Shown one piece after another: positions 27,874 to 34,880 of a stretch of 64,000 bases of DNA (positions are counted from its first letter, which is position 1; each line of letters starts with the position of its first letter). A program made the position numbers and the translations under genes. The DNA is from Bacteroidia bacterium. GTDB lineage: Bacteria; Bacteroidota; Bacteroidia; Chitinophagales; JAUHXS01. The stretch is from NCBI GenBank assembly GCA_030426955.1, contig JAUHXS010000010.1, positions 1 to 64,000 on the forward strand. The letters are read 5' to 3'. The notes below the pieces were generated by a model, which was not told where the DNA came from, searched no databases, and saw only the letters and a list, made by a program, of their open reading frames with translations.

Positions 27874-28845
27874 TTATTGTTTTACTATTTTTCTAATAGC
27901 TCTTTCCCCACTTACAATCGTTTCGACAAAATAAACTCCTCTTTCTAAACTAGCTAGATTAATCATTGACTTATTACTTCGGGAATGTTCTTTTACTAAT
28001 ACCTTGCCCTCAACATTTTTGATGATAATTCCATATTCTTTAACATTTAAATTGATAATTAGCCAGTCTTGAACAGGGTTTGGATAAATCCTTAAATCAG
28101 TCTTACTTAATGTGTGAATATCGGTGTGCTTTGCTGCATATGCAGAATCGATAAACTTAAAACAATCCATCATTTCCGCATCAAAAGTTGGAAAAACAGT
28201 AGTGTGACCTATACCAGGCATCTCATTTAATTTAGCAATTGCTGTATTCGCTTCTAAGCTATCATACACTTGAATAGCTTGATTATAACCAGGATCACTT
28301 GTTCCAATACATATACAAGTCGGCATATCTGATGTATAGCCGTAGCTATTTGCGGTATATCCGAAAAAAACAACAGGGTTAAAAGGAATGATACCCCTAA
28401 AATCATATGTTGTTTCTAATCCTTCTGCTAAAGCAACAGCCCCATTGCATGAAAATCCTGTTAAGTAGACCCCAGAAGGATCAATATTATATAATTGCAT
28501 GGCAGAGTCTATTGATTGAGGAATAATTTGAGCATTAGCGCCATTCATCTGATTTCCTTGATTGTCAGGGCACATAATAATGGCATTCAAACTATCAGAA
28601 AGATTTATCAGATCATTTCTAAACCAAAAAGAACTGCCTCCACACCCATGTAACCCCACTACCAATTTGTAAGATTGACTGGCATCATAATCCATTGGAA
28701 CATAGTATGACACTGCTCTAGTTTGTTTATTAAACGTTATAGTTGTCTCAAAACTTCCAGTTTGTTGGGCTTGTATTTTAACACTAAATATTAAGCTGCT
28801 TATTAGGACTATAAATATTATTTTTCTCATTACTCTTTGCTTCAT
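27874..28845 (-). CDS. Secreted esterase (LpqC/PHB depolymerase-like) with T9SS type A domain
   Basis: 323 residues. After a signal peptide (about 1-26) comes an alpha/beta-hydrolase domain. VVGLHGCGGSSFWFR looks like the oxyanion region, GFSCNGA is the nucleophile elbow with Ser, and GIGHTTVFP carries the catalytic His. These features fit the LpqC/feruloyl esterase-PHB depolymerase group. The last about 75 residues (LRIYPNPVQDWLIINL ... GERAIRKIVKQ) form a T9SS type A sorting domain, so the enzyme is exported or surface-bound. The substrate is unknown; a plant or algal ester or a polyester is plausible. Confidence 0.82.
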   Translation of the reverse strand: MKQRVMRKIIFIVLISSLIFSVKIQAQQTGSFETTITFNKQTRAVSYYVPMDYDASQSYKLVVGLHGCGGSSFWFRNDLINLSDSLNAIIMCPDNQGNQMNGANAQIIPQSIDSAMQLYNIDPSGVYLTGFSCNGAVALAEGLETTYDFRGIIPFNPVVFFGYTANSYGYTSDMPTCICIGTSDPGYNQAIQVYDSLEANTAIAKLNEMPGIGHTTVFPTFDAEMMDCFKFIDSAYAAKHTDIHTLSKTDLRIYPNPVQDWLIINLNVKEYGIIIKNVEGKVLVKEHSRSNKSMINLASLERGVYFVETIVSGERAIRKIVKQ

Positions 28846-28922
28846 TGTTGGTGCAAAAAAGGAAGTTTTTTTATAACCAAAAACAAAAAGTAATGCTATA
28901 ATTTACGTTTCAAAGGGGCGAT

Positions 28923-29435
28923 TTATGCTACAGGCTTAAACTGTTCAAAGCCCTGATTGCAAGAATTGCAATAATGTATAGATCGACAAAGCGTGCTGCC
29001 AAAAGTAGACTTCATGACCGTATTAGTACTATCGCAATATGGGCAAGGCACGTTTTGTAAAATTTCGGAATCTATATCACCATGATGAATAGGAGGAGGA
29101 GCTAATCCAAATTTTTTTAAAATTTGTTTGCCTTTTGGCGTGATTCTATTACTATCCCACTGGGTGTCATAAGTAACATCAACAGTCACAGAATTAACAC
29201 CAAGTTTTTGAATATTATCTTGAATCTGTTTTTTGATGGATTGTTGTAATACTTCAATCGCGGGACAAGCAGCAAATGTGGGTGTCATAGTTACCTTTAC
29301 ATTTTTGCTACCATCAATATCCACCTTAGTAATCATACCAAGGTCTACTACTGAAATTGCAGGTATCTCAGGGTCTTTTACTTGTTCAAGGGTCGACCAA
29401 ATGTTTTTTTCTAGGTTTTTCATATTTGGATACAT
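28923..29435 (-). CDS. paaD: Phenylacetyl-CoA epoxidase subunit PaaD
   Basis: 170 residues. The N-terminal MIP18/DUF59 domain (VKDPEIPAISVVDLGMI) is followed by a C-terminal Cys-rich segment with CPYC and CNSC pairs (about residues 138-162), typical of PaaD. PaaD assists Fe-S or diiron maturation of the PaaABCE ring epoxidase. It is the last paa gene here, 55 bp after paaC with a GC-rich palindrome between. The reductase gene paaE is not in the window. Met5 is an alternative start. Confidence 0.9.
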   Translation of the reverse strand: MYPNMKNLEKNIWSTLEQVKDPEIPAISVVDLGMITKVDIDGSKNVKVTMTPTFAACPAIEVLQQSIKKQIQDNIQKLGVNSVTVDVTYDTQWDSNRITPKGKQILKKFGLAPPPIHHGDIDSEILQNVPCPYCDSTNTVMKSTFGSTLCRSIHYCNSCNQGFEQFKPVA

Positions 29436-29449
29436 GATACCACCCCTGC

Positions 29450-29468
29450 CCCCTCCTGCAAGGAGGGG
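29450..29468. repeat. GC-rich palindrome between paaC and paaD
   Basis: CCCCTCCT-GCA-AGGAGGGG is a perfect 8-bp stem with a 3-nt loop, flanked by ACCACCC on the left and AAATTT on the right. The same outer layout occurs at 23471-23504. It sits inside the paa operon and could attenuate paaD expression or be a REP-like copy. Confidence 0.5.
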
Positions 29469-29490
29469 AAATTTGAAATCTTCAATCCAC

Positions 29491-30288
29491 CTACCACTCT
29501 GCTCTTGGATCCAACGCCATCACCTCCGTCATCTCATCTAATAAAAATTTCAGATGCTCTGTATGATAGCCTTTTCTGCCTCCTAAAGCAGGCTCTAGAC
29601 TGCCAATATTTGGCATTTTCAAGTTAGATCGCTCAATGATTGGTGTAATATCTTCCAACCATTTCTCTTTTAATGCCTTCTCTCCTATAAATGTATTATC
29701 GGAAATCAATTGTCCCTCAAAGTCACCTTCTTCAAAAATACCTAGTGCTAGAGGCATTACCTCGTTCAAAGCGTTTTGCATCCTAGCGTGACTTTCTTCA
29801 GAGCCATTTCCCAATTGCTGAATCCATGTATCTGCATGAATGATATGATACTTTATCTCACCTTTCACTTTTTTGGCAAAGTTAGCTAGTGGCCTGTAGG
29901 TAGATTCTGTCAGTGCCATATATCTGGCATACTCTGCATGATCAAATAAAAACTGTCTAATTAGACTAAAATCATACCCGCCTGAAGTCGAGGCAAGCCC
30001 TCCATCCTCTGTTTTGGTAATACCATGTATAGGATATTCTACTAAGTGACATGATTTAAAGTTTTTTTCCTCTCTTTTAAAGCCCAATGCATCAGGATCG
30101 GCCTCACCATGTTGCTCATTAAGGATTTGATATAGATTTAAGGCATGCCCTACTTTATCTTGAGCCATAGAAGAAAAAGAAATGTCTTCCTCTAGAGTTG
30201 GCCCCAAGCCCGTCCACTCTGAATTCCTATGACCAATGATCAGTGCATCATCTGCCATTTTGTATAAAAGTTCTTTAATGTGTTCCAT
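29491..30288 (-). CDS. paaC: Phenylacetyl-CoA epoxidase subunit PaaC
   Basis: 265 residues, the structural ferritin-like partner of PaaA. Recognisable segments include ALIIGHRNSEWTGLGPTLEED near the N-terminus (residues 15-35) and GGRKGYHTEHLKFLLDEM near the C-terminus. PaaC lacks full diiron chemistry and stabilises PaaA. It lies 61 bp after paaB; that gap holds a 12-bp-arm AT-rich inverted repeat. Confidence 0.93.
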   Translation of the reverse strand: MEHIKELLYKMADDALIIGHRNSEWTGLGPTLEEDISFSSMAQDKVGHALNLYQILNEQHGEADPDALGFKREEKNFKSCHLVEYPIHGITKTEDGGLASTSGGYDFSLIRQFLFDHAEYARYMALTESTYRPLANFAKKVKGEIKYHIIHADTWIQQLGNGSEESHARMQNALNEVMPLALGIFEEGDFEGQLISDNTFIGEKALKEKWLEDITPIIERSNLKMPNIGSLEPALGGRKGYHTEHLKFLLDEMTEVMALDPRAEW

Positions 30289-30308
30289 TGTTTAATTTGT
30301 AGTTTGTA

Positions 30309-30345
30309 GTTTATAATTCACAATTAAAAACTATGAATTATAAAC
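30309..30345. repeat. AT-rich inverted repeat between paaB and paaC
   Basis: GTTTATAATTCA at 30309-30320 is perfectly complementary to TGAATTATAAAC at 30334-30345, with a 13-nt loop. It lacks a T-tract. It may stabilise mRNA segments within the operon or be spacer repeat; function unknown. Confidence 0.4.
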
Positions 30346-30349
30346 CATT

Positions 30350-30748
30350 TTATATCCCAAAGTAATTAGTACTTACACCGCTCTTCATGTTGTTTTCTTT
30401 TTGAAATTTTTCTACTTTTTCTCTCACTTTATAATAGTCTCCATCTCGATATTTTTTTTCTGGAGCTGTATCAAAGATATCTTCATCTTCATATCTAAAA
30501 GTGTATATTTCAGATGATTTCACCACCCAAATGTTAGCACTTTTAAACCTTCGTCCATATTGTTCTTTAGCAAAAACTAAAGCCAGCTCTGGACTCGGTG
30601 CATGCACAATTCCTTCATGCCTCACCTGATCACCTCTTTTCTTTTGGTGAAAAACCTCATATGTCGGCCAGTGTTTATGCTCATCTGTCTGAATCCTATT
30701 TTCATGGATCAGATCTAATCGGTTCATTCTTGGATCTAATGATTTCAT
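30350..30748 (-). CDS. paaB: Phenylacetyl-CoA epoxidase subunit PaaB
   Basis: 132 residues with PaaB signatures (YEVFHQKKRGDQVRHEGIVH and a motif around ALVFAKEQYGRR). PaaB bridges PaaAC heterodimers in the epoxidase complex. It normally follows paaA directly; here a four-helix-bundle gene and inverted repeats separate the two. Confidence 0.93.
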   Translation of the reverse strand: MKSLDPRMNRLDLIHENRIQTDEHKHWPTYEVFHQKKRGDQVRHEGIVHAPSPELALVFAKEQYGRRFKSANIWVVKSSEIYTFRYEDEDIFDTAPEKKYRDGDYYKVREKVEKFQKENNMKSGVSTNYFGI

Positions 30749-30751
30749 ATT

Positions 30752-31196
30752 GATTGTAAGATTAGAAGGTTTTAAGATTTAAAGATTTTTTTATCATTTT
30801 CCTTTTCGAGGCTTCTAAGATATTTAATGAAACCACTAATTTGTTTGGATAGTGAGATAAGCTCATTGTATTTTTCATTGTAAAATGTGCTTTCTATTAG
30901 ATTAGCTTCTTCCAAGATTTTCAATTGACTTCTAAGTTCTCCAGCAGAACCTTTGGCGTACTTAAGAAACCTAAGAAATTCCTTATTGTTGTTGTATTCA
31001 AACCCCTCTGCTATATTATTAGAAATTGATGAAGCTGCTCTTCGAATTTGATCTTTTGCCCCGAAATCACTCTTTAGTGCTCCTATATTAGATACTTTAT
31101 AAATATCAACAGCAATTTTAATAGCCAGTTGCCATATTTCTAACTCCTCAAATCGATCTATTTTTGCCAATCTTGCAATCTTATAATTTTACAATC
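30752..31196. mobile_element. Inverted-repeat-bounded insertion carrying a four-helix-bundle gene
   Basis: The 20-bp ends at 30752-30771 (GATTGTAAGATTAGAAGGTT) and 31177-31196 are inverted repeats matching at 17 of 20 positions. They bracket one ORF of the 23S rRNA intervening-sequence protein family, placed between paaA and paaB. Similar repeat-flanked IVS elements are known inside 23S rRNA genes. Mobility here is inference from that family and from the interrupted operon. The repeats are AT-rich, so chance or spacer repeat is possible. Confidence 0.45.
30772..31170 (-). CDS. Four-helix-bundle protein (23S rRNA IVS protein family)
   Basis: 132 residues. It carries the family pattern FEELEIWQLAIKIAVDIYKV at the start, IRRAASSISNNIAEGFEY in the middle (residues 43-60) and a helix with FLRFLKYAKGSAGELRSQL. 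Proteins of this family form homopentamers and are encoded in rRNA intervening sequences or scattered in genomes; their role is unclear. It interrupts the paaA-paaB pair on the same strand and is bracketed by inverted repeats. Confidence 0.88.
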   Translation of the reverse strand: MAKIDRFEELEIWQLAIKIAVDIYKVSNIGALKSDFGAKDQIRRAASSISNNIAEGFEYNNNKEFLRFLKYAKGSAGELRSQLKILEEANLIESTFYNEKYNELISLSKQISGFIKYLRSLEKENDKKIFKS

Positions 31197-31207
31197 TTTA
31201 AACTATG

Positions 31208-32197
31208 TTATGCCAATGGCATGACGTATTTATCTTTCGGCTGAAACAATGCTTCTCTTACCCATTTCCCCTTCTCTTCAGCCCATCTTCTTACCGCTAA
31301 CCTTTCTGCATTGCACGGCCCATCTCCTTTAATGACTCTAAAAAATTCATCCCAATCGGGTTCTGTATAAGCCCAAACACCTGTTTCCTCATCTTTTTTC
31401 AAATTTGGATCAGGTAGTGTTAAGCCTAGTTCCCAAATTTTGGGGACATAGGTATCTAAGAACTGGTTTCTCATATCATCATTACTTGCCAATTTCACCC
31501 TCCATTTCATCAGCTTCTCAGAATGAACTGACTGCTTATCAGAAGGACCAAAGAAGTGCATAATGGGCTGCCACCATCTATTCAAAGCTTCTTGCAACAT
31601 TGTTCTTTGTGCACTAGTTCCAATAGCTAAGGCAACAAAGGCATCGTGACCTTGTTTTAAATGAAATGCTTCTTCGAAGCAAATTCTATCCAAAGCACGA
31701 CAATAAGGCCCATAAGATCCTTTCGAATTAGTAATTTGATTAATGATCGCAGCAGCATCAATCAGAAAACCGATAACCGTAACATCTGCCCAAGTTTCTG
31801 CTGGATAATTAAACACATTAGAATACTTTGATTTTCCGCTTAACAAATCATTAAACATTGCTTCTCTTGATTTTCCTAATGTTTCTGCCGCTGCATACAG
31901 CAATTGCCCATGACCAATCTCATCTTGTACTTTTGCCATGATCGATAATTTTCTTCTAAACCCAGGTGCTCTAGTTATCCATGTTCCCTCAGGTAAAGAA
32001 CCGATAATTTCAGAATGGGCATGCTGCTCAATCATTCGAGTCAACTGCTTTCTATACTCTGGTGGCATCCAGTCATCTGGTTCAATTTTTTCTCCCCGAT
32101 CAATTCTAGCCTCAAACTCCTCTAGCTTTTTAGGATCTTCTCCTTCAGCGACACTTTGTCTTTTTTCATTTGGATCTATATATGCATTTCCGTACAT
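31208..32197 (-). CDS. paaA: Phenylacetyl-CoA epoxidase catalytic subunit PaaA
   Basis: 329 residues, the diiron oxygenase subunit that epoxidises the ring of phenylacetyl-CoA. Diiron-ligand motifs are visible in [14 protein letters not shown] and [15 protein letters not shown], and the substrate-region sequence [17 protein letters not shown] fits PaaA. It is 35 bp downstream of hepT on the same strand and is probably co-transcribed with the tetR-mntA-hepT genes. Confidence 0.96.
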   Translation of the reverse strand: MYGNAYIDPNEKRQSVAEGEDPKKLEEFEARIDRGEKIEPDDWMPPEYRKQLTRMIEQHAHSEIIGSLPEGTWITRAPGFRRKLSIMAKVQDEIGHGQLLYAAAETLGKSREAMFNDLLSGKSKYSNVFNYPAETWADVTVIGFLIDAAAIINQITNSKGSYGPYCRALDRICFEEAFHLKQGHDAFVALAIGTSAQRTMLQEALNRWWQPIMHFFGPSDKQSVHSEKLMKWRVKLASNDDMRNQFLDTYVPKIWELGLTLPDPNLKKDEETGVWAYTEPDWDEFFRVIKGDGPCNAERLAVRRWAEEKGKWVREALFQPKDKYVMPLA

Positions 32198-32232
32198 AGG
32201 TAGTTTTTAATTTAAAATTGCATGGTTGGAGA

Positions 32233-32655
32233 TTAAATATTTTTATCCTCTAACCATTTAATTATTTCATTACAATATTTTCCATATCCCTCTATTGTCA
32301 GCTGAATTGCATCAAAAAGGATTTTTTCATCTAGTTGTTGATATTGATGAATAATCGTATTTCGAAGCCCTACTGATTTTGATATCTCATTAGCAAAGTC
32401 TTCTGTTAGCATACCCTCTTTGCCTAGTGACATAAAAGACTCTTTACTTGTAACAACACTCTCATTAAAATACTCTCTTAATAAATAATTATTGATATCT
32501 ATTGCACAATCAATAATCTTTTCAATTAGTCGTTCTACTAAGTGAAAGTTCTTAAAGTCGTTGAGGTCAGAAATATCTTTTATATTCAGCAGTTGTAGTT
32601 TATCTATATCTACCTGAATATATTTTAATCTCTGAAAAATGATTTCTGTACTCAT
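32233..32655 (-). CDS. hepT: HepT-like HEPN toxin (RNase)
   Basis: 140 residues, all-alpha. The HEPN RNase motif R-x4-H-x-Y is intact at Arg98, His103 and Tyr105 (RNTIIHQY). In characterised HepT/MntA systems the toxin is an RNase silenced by AMPylation of that Tyr by the MNT antitoxin. The start overlaps the mntA stop by 4 bp (ATGA), which fits a co-translated toxin-antitoxin pair. paaA follows after 35 bp. Confidence 0.82.
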   Translation of the reverse strand: MSTEIIFQRLKYIQVDIDKLQLLNIKDISDLNDFKNFHLVERLIEKIIDCAIDINNYLLREYFNESVVTSKESFMSLGKEGMLTEDFANEISKSVGLRNTIIHQYQQLDEKILFDAIQLTIEGYGKYCNEIIKWLEDKNI

Positions 32656-33047
32656 TGCCTCGCTTCTTTTATCATTTTTTCCTTCATCTGATCATAATAC
32701 TTCTTATAATCCCAATACATTTTTTGTCCTGCACAAATAAATGTGGTTACATAATCTTTATCACCAAAAATAATTTGATTTTTATGTGCCATCTCATTTT
32801 TCAACAAAGGACTGGCATCACTCCAATATACTATATCGATTTTATCTTTATTAAAGATATCTATAAAATCGCTAATACAATTTAATAGTTCTCTAAACTC
32901 AAGACTCTTTTTTCTTATATAACAAATATCAATGTCATTTGCTAATTCGGAATTATTAACCATAGACCCATGCAATATGAGCCCCTCAAAGCCATGCCTC
33001 TGCGACACATCGTTAATCTTTTCTTGTAAACTTGCATCTATTTTCAT
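32652..33047 (-). CDS. mntA: MntA-like nucleotidyltransferase antitoxin
   Basis: 131 residues. The minimal nucleotidyltransferase signature G-S-x9-D-x-D is present: Gly27-Ser28 and Asp38/Asp40 (HGSMVNNSELANDID). MNT antitoxins AMPylate the partner HEPN toxin. The ORF overlaps the tetR stop and the hepT start by ATGA junctions on both sides, so translation of all three genes is probably coupled. Confidence 0.82.
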   Translation of the reverse strand: MKIDASLQEKINDVSQRHGFEGLILHGSMVNNSELANDIDICYIRKKSLEFRELLNCISDFIDIFNKDKIDIVYWSDASPLLKNEMAHKNQIIFGDKDYVTTFICAGQKMYWDYKKYYDQMKEKMIKEARQ

Positions 33048-33610
33048 ATTATAAGTCCTTTAATCAATAAGTCACTCAAATTTTCCCCAACTTCTTTGGC
33101 ACTCATTTTGCCATTTGGTTTATACCAATCATATATACCATTTAATGCTGATAGTATAGTAATAGCAGCAAACTTAGGTTTCATTTTTTGAAACGCCCCT
33201 TCTTTAACTCCCTTTCTTATTATTTTGATAAAATACTTCTCGTAAGTATCTCGCATTGCTAGAAATTCTGATAAATAAGGTTCTGTGAGATGTTTCCATT
33301 CTTGCATAAATACAGCAGAGGCTTCAATATTATCAATCATAACTGCGACGTGACTTTTAATTGCAAAATCCAATTGTTGTTGCAAACTACCCTTTTTGTT
33401 ATCCTCCATAATACTCAAAAAGTCATCTGCTACTTTAAAGCATATGCCTTGCAAAATATCTTCTTTTGACTTAACGTAATTATAAATTGTAGCCAATCCT
33501 ATATCAGCCTCATTGGCCAAGTCACGCATTGATGTAGCTGCAAAGCCCTTGTCTTTAAACAAGTTTTGCGCTACTGTGGCAAGCTCTTCTTTTTTTATTA
33601 CTGTCTTCAT
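33044..33610 (-). CDS. TetR/AcrR-family repressor of the paa operon
   Basis: 188 residues. The N-terminal TetR helix-turn-helix (residues 9-50: NLFKDKGFAATSMRDLANEA, then GLATIYNYVKSKEDIL) is followed by an all-helical ligand domain. TetR proteins beside paa genes usually respond to phenylacetyl-CoA or related acyl-CoAs. It heads the minus-strand run tetR-mntA-hepT-paaA-x-paaB-paaC-paaD and has a perfect 22-bp palindrome just upstream, so it is likely autoregulated. Confidence 0.9.
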   Translation of the reverse strand: MKTVIKKEELATVAQNLFKDKGFAATSMRDLANEADIGLATIYNYVKSKEDILQGICFKVADDFLSIMEDNKKGSLQQQLDFAIKSHVAVMIDNIEASAVFMQEWKHLTEPYLSEFLAMRDTYEKYFIKIIRKGVKEGAFQKMKPKFAAITILSALNGIYDWYKPNGKMSAKEVGENLSDLLIKGLII

Positions 33611-33617
33611 ATCTCAA

Positions 33618-33639
33618 TACGAACGAACGTTCGTTCGTA
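33618..33639. promoter_or_regulatory. Perfect 22-bp palindrome, TetR operator
   Basis: Half-site TACGAACGAAC followed by its exact complement, with no spacer. It starts 8 bp upstream of the tetR ATG and touches the -7 box, so a bound dimer would block transcription. No second copy was seen in the window. Confidence 0.85.
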
Positions 33640-33668
33640 AATATATATTATTTTTCTCATTTTAGCAA
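33638..33668 (-). promoter_or_regulatory. Promoter of the tetR-mntA-hepT-paa operon
   Basis: On the minus strand TTG (33666-33668) is followed by a 20-nt spacer and TATATTTA (33638-33645). This fits the Bacteroidota -33/-7 pattern. The -7 box overlaps the first two bases of the 22-bp operator. Confidence 0.6.
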
Positions 33669-33757
33669 GTGATTCTTTTATCGTTGACTCTTTAAAAGGC
33701 TTGTTTTTAGTAACAAAATCTTTAATTTTACGTATTAATATTCCACACTAAACATTT

Positions 33758-34828
33758 TTGGCCATTTTGAGATTGTTACAAACTTTATTTGTAATTACTG
33801 TTTTATCACTAAGCTTCAACAGCTTTGCCAAACATACCTATACCTATTACAGGCAATTAACCATAAGTCCTAAGTACAAATTTATCGGAAACTATGAAGT
33901 TGCAGAAAGATTTACTAAAAAGGTAAATTGTTATGAGTTTAGGTACAATAAGTATGGGGAGCTAGATAGAATTACTTATCTCAAAAATGGAAAACCTGCC
34001 ATGGATAAGTATCTGAGCATATCAAAGATAAAGCTGACTTATAACAAAGATGGTGCAGTGCATCGTCGTTATTACAACAAAAAAAATAAACCCATTACAG
34101 ATAAGATAAATGGTGTGTATGGAACTAGTGTCATATATGATACGCTTCGTGGTATCATTTCGATGAAATGCCATGATATCGGGAAAGAGGAATATATGAA
34201 AGATCAGTACGGCGTCACCAACTATGTGCTAACACTAGATAAAGACGGAGACATTCAAAGTTTGGCTTACTGCGATGCGAGAGGCAAGCCATTAGATACA
34301 GAAATATATAGAATAAAATACGACCATGAGAAAGACAAAAATGCAGTCAATCAATACTTCTCAGATCGTTTAGGCAATATTTTATCTGGATCAGACAATA
34401 TCGTCAAAGTAAAGAAAATTTATGATGATTTGGGCAATCTTACTGAAGAACGATACCTAGACAAAAGTGGCAATCTTGTCGAGTCTGCCTACTCTGGAAT
34501 TGCGCTCACTCGATGGAAGTTTGATCGCAATGGCAACCTATTGGAAGAAATAGTTTATGGTGCTGATGAAATGCCTAAAGAAGACAGCATCATAGGTGTT
34601 TCAAAAACCAAATGGCGATATGACGGTAAAGGCAACGTAATGGAAGAAAAGTATTATAACATTAACAATAAGCTTACAAATAAGAAGAATCATGAACTAT
34701 TTAAGCATGCTATCATCAAATGGCGATATGATAAAAAAGGACGCATCGAAACAATTCAATATTTTGATGAGAAAAGAAAGTTAGTTTCTGTAATTGAGCA
34801 TCCGAATGATGAAATAACACTGCGTTAA
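33758..34828 (+). CDS. Secreted repeat protein with YD/RHS-like strands
   Basis: 356 residues from a TTG start; TTG codons at 33767 and 33773 are alternatives, and no ATG precedes the signal peptide (LLQTLFVITVLSLSFNSFA). The mature part repeats a degenerate block of about 25-40 residues resembling YD-type strands: WKFDRNGNLLEE, KWRYDGKGNVMEEKYY, KWRYDKKGRIETIQYFD. No catalytic motif was recognised. A periplasmic or surface beta-structure is inferred. It lies between the paa regulator and dnaG. Confidence 0.6.
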   Translation: MAILRLLQTLFVITVLSLSFNSFAKHTYTYYRQLTISPKYKFIGNYEVAERFTKKVNCYEFRYNKYGELDRITYLKNGKPAMDKYLSISKIKLTYNKDGAVHRRYYNKKNKPITDKINGVYGTSVIYDTLRGIISMKCHDIGKEEYMKDQYGVTNYVLTLDKDGDIQSLAYCDARGKPLDTEIYRIKYDHEKDKNAVNQYFSDRLGNILSGSDNIVKVKKIYDDLGNLTEERYLDKSGNLVESAYSGIALTRWKFDRNGNLLEEIVYGADEMPKEDSIIGVSKTKWRYDGKGNVMEEKYYNINNKLTNKKNHELFKHAIIKWRYDKKGRIETIQYFDEKRKLVSVIEHPNDEITLR

Positions 34829-34880
34829 CAACAACATTCTCATTTATCATAATTGATTTCTTTTTACCTTTATCTGCAAT

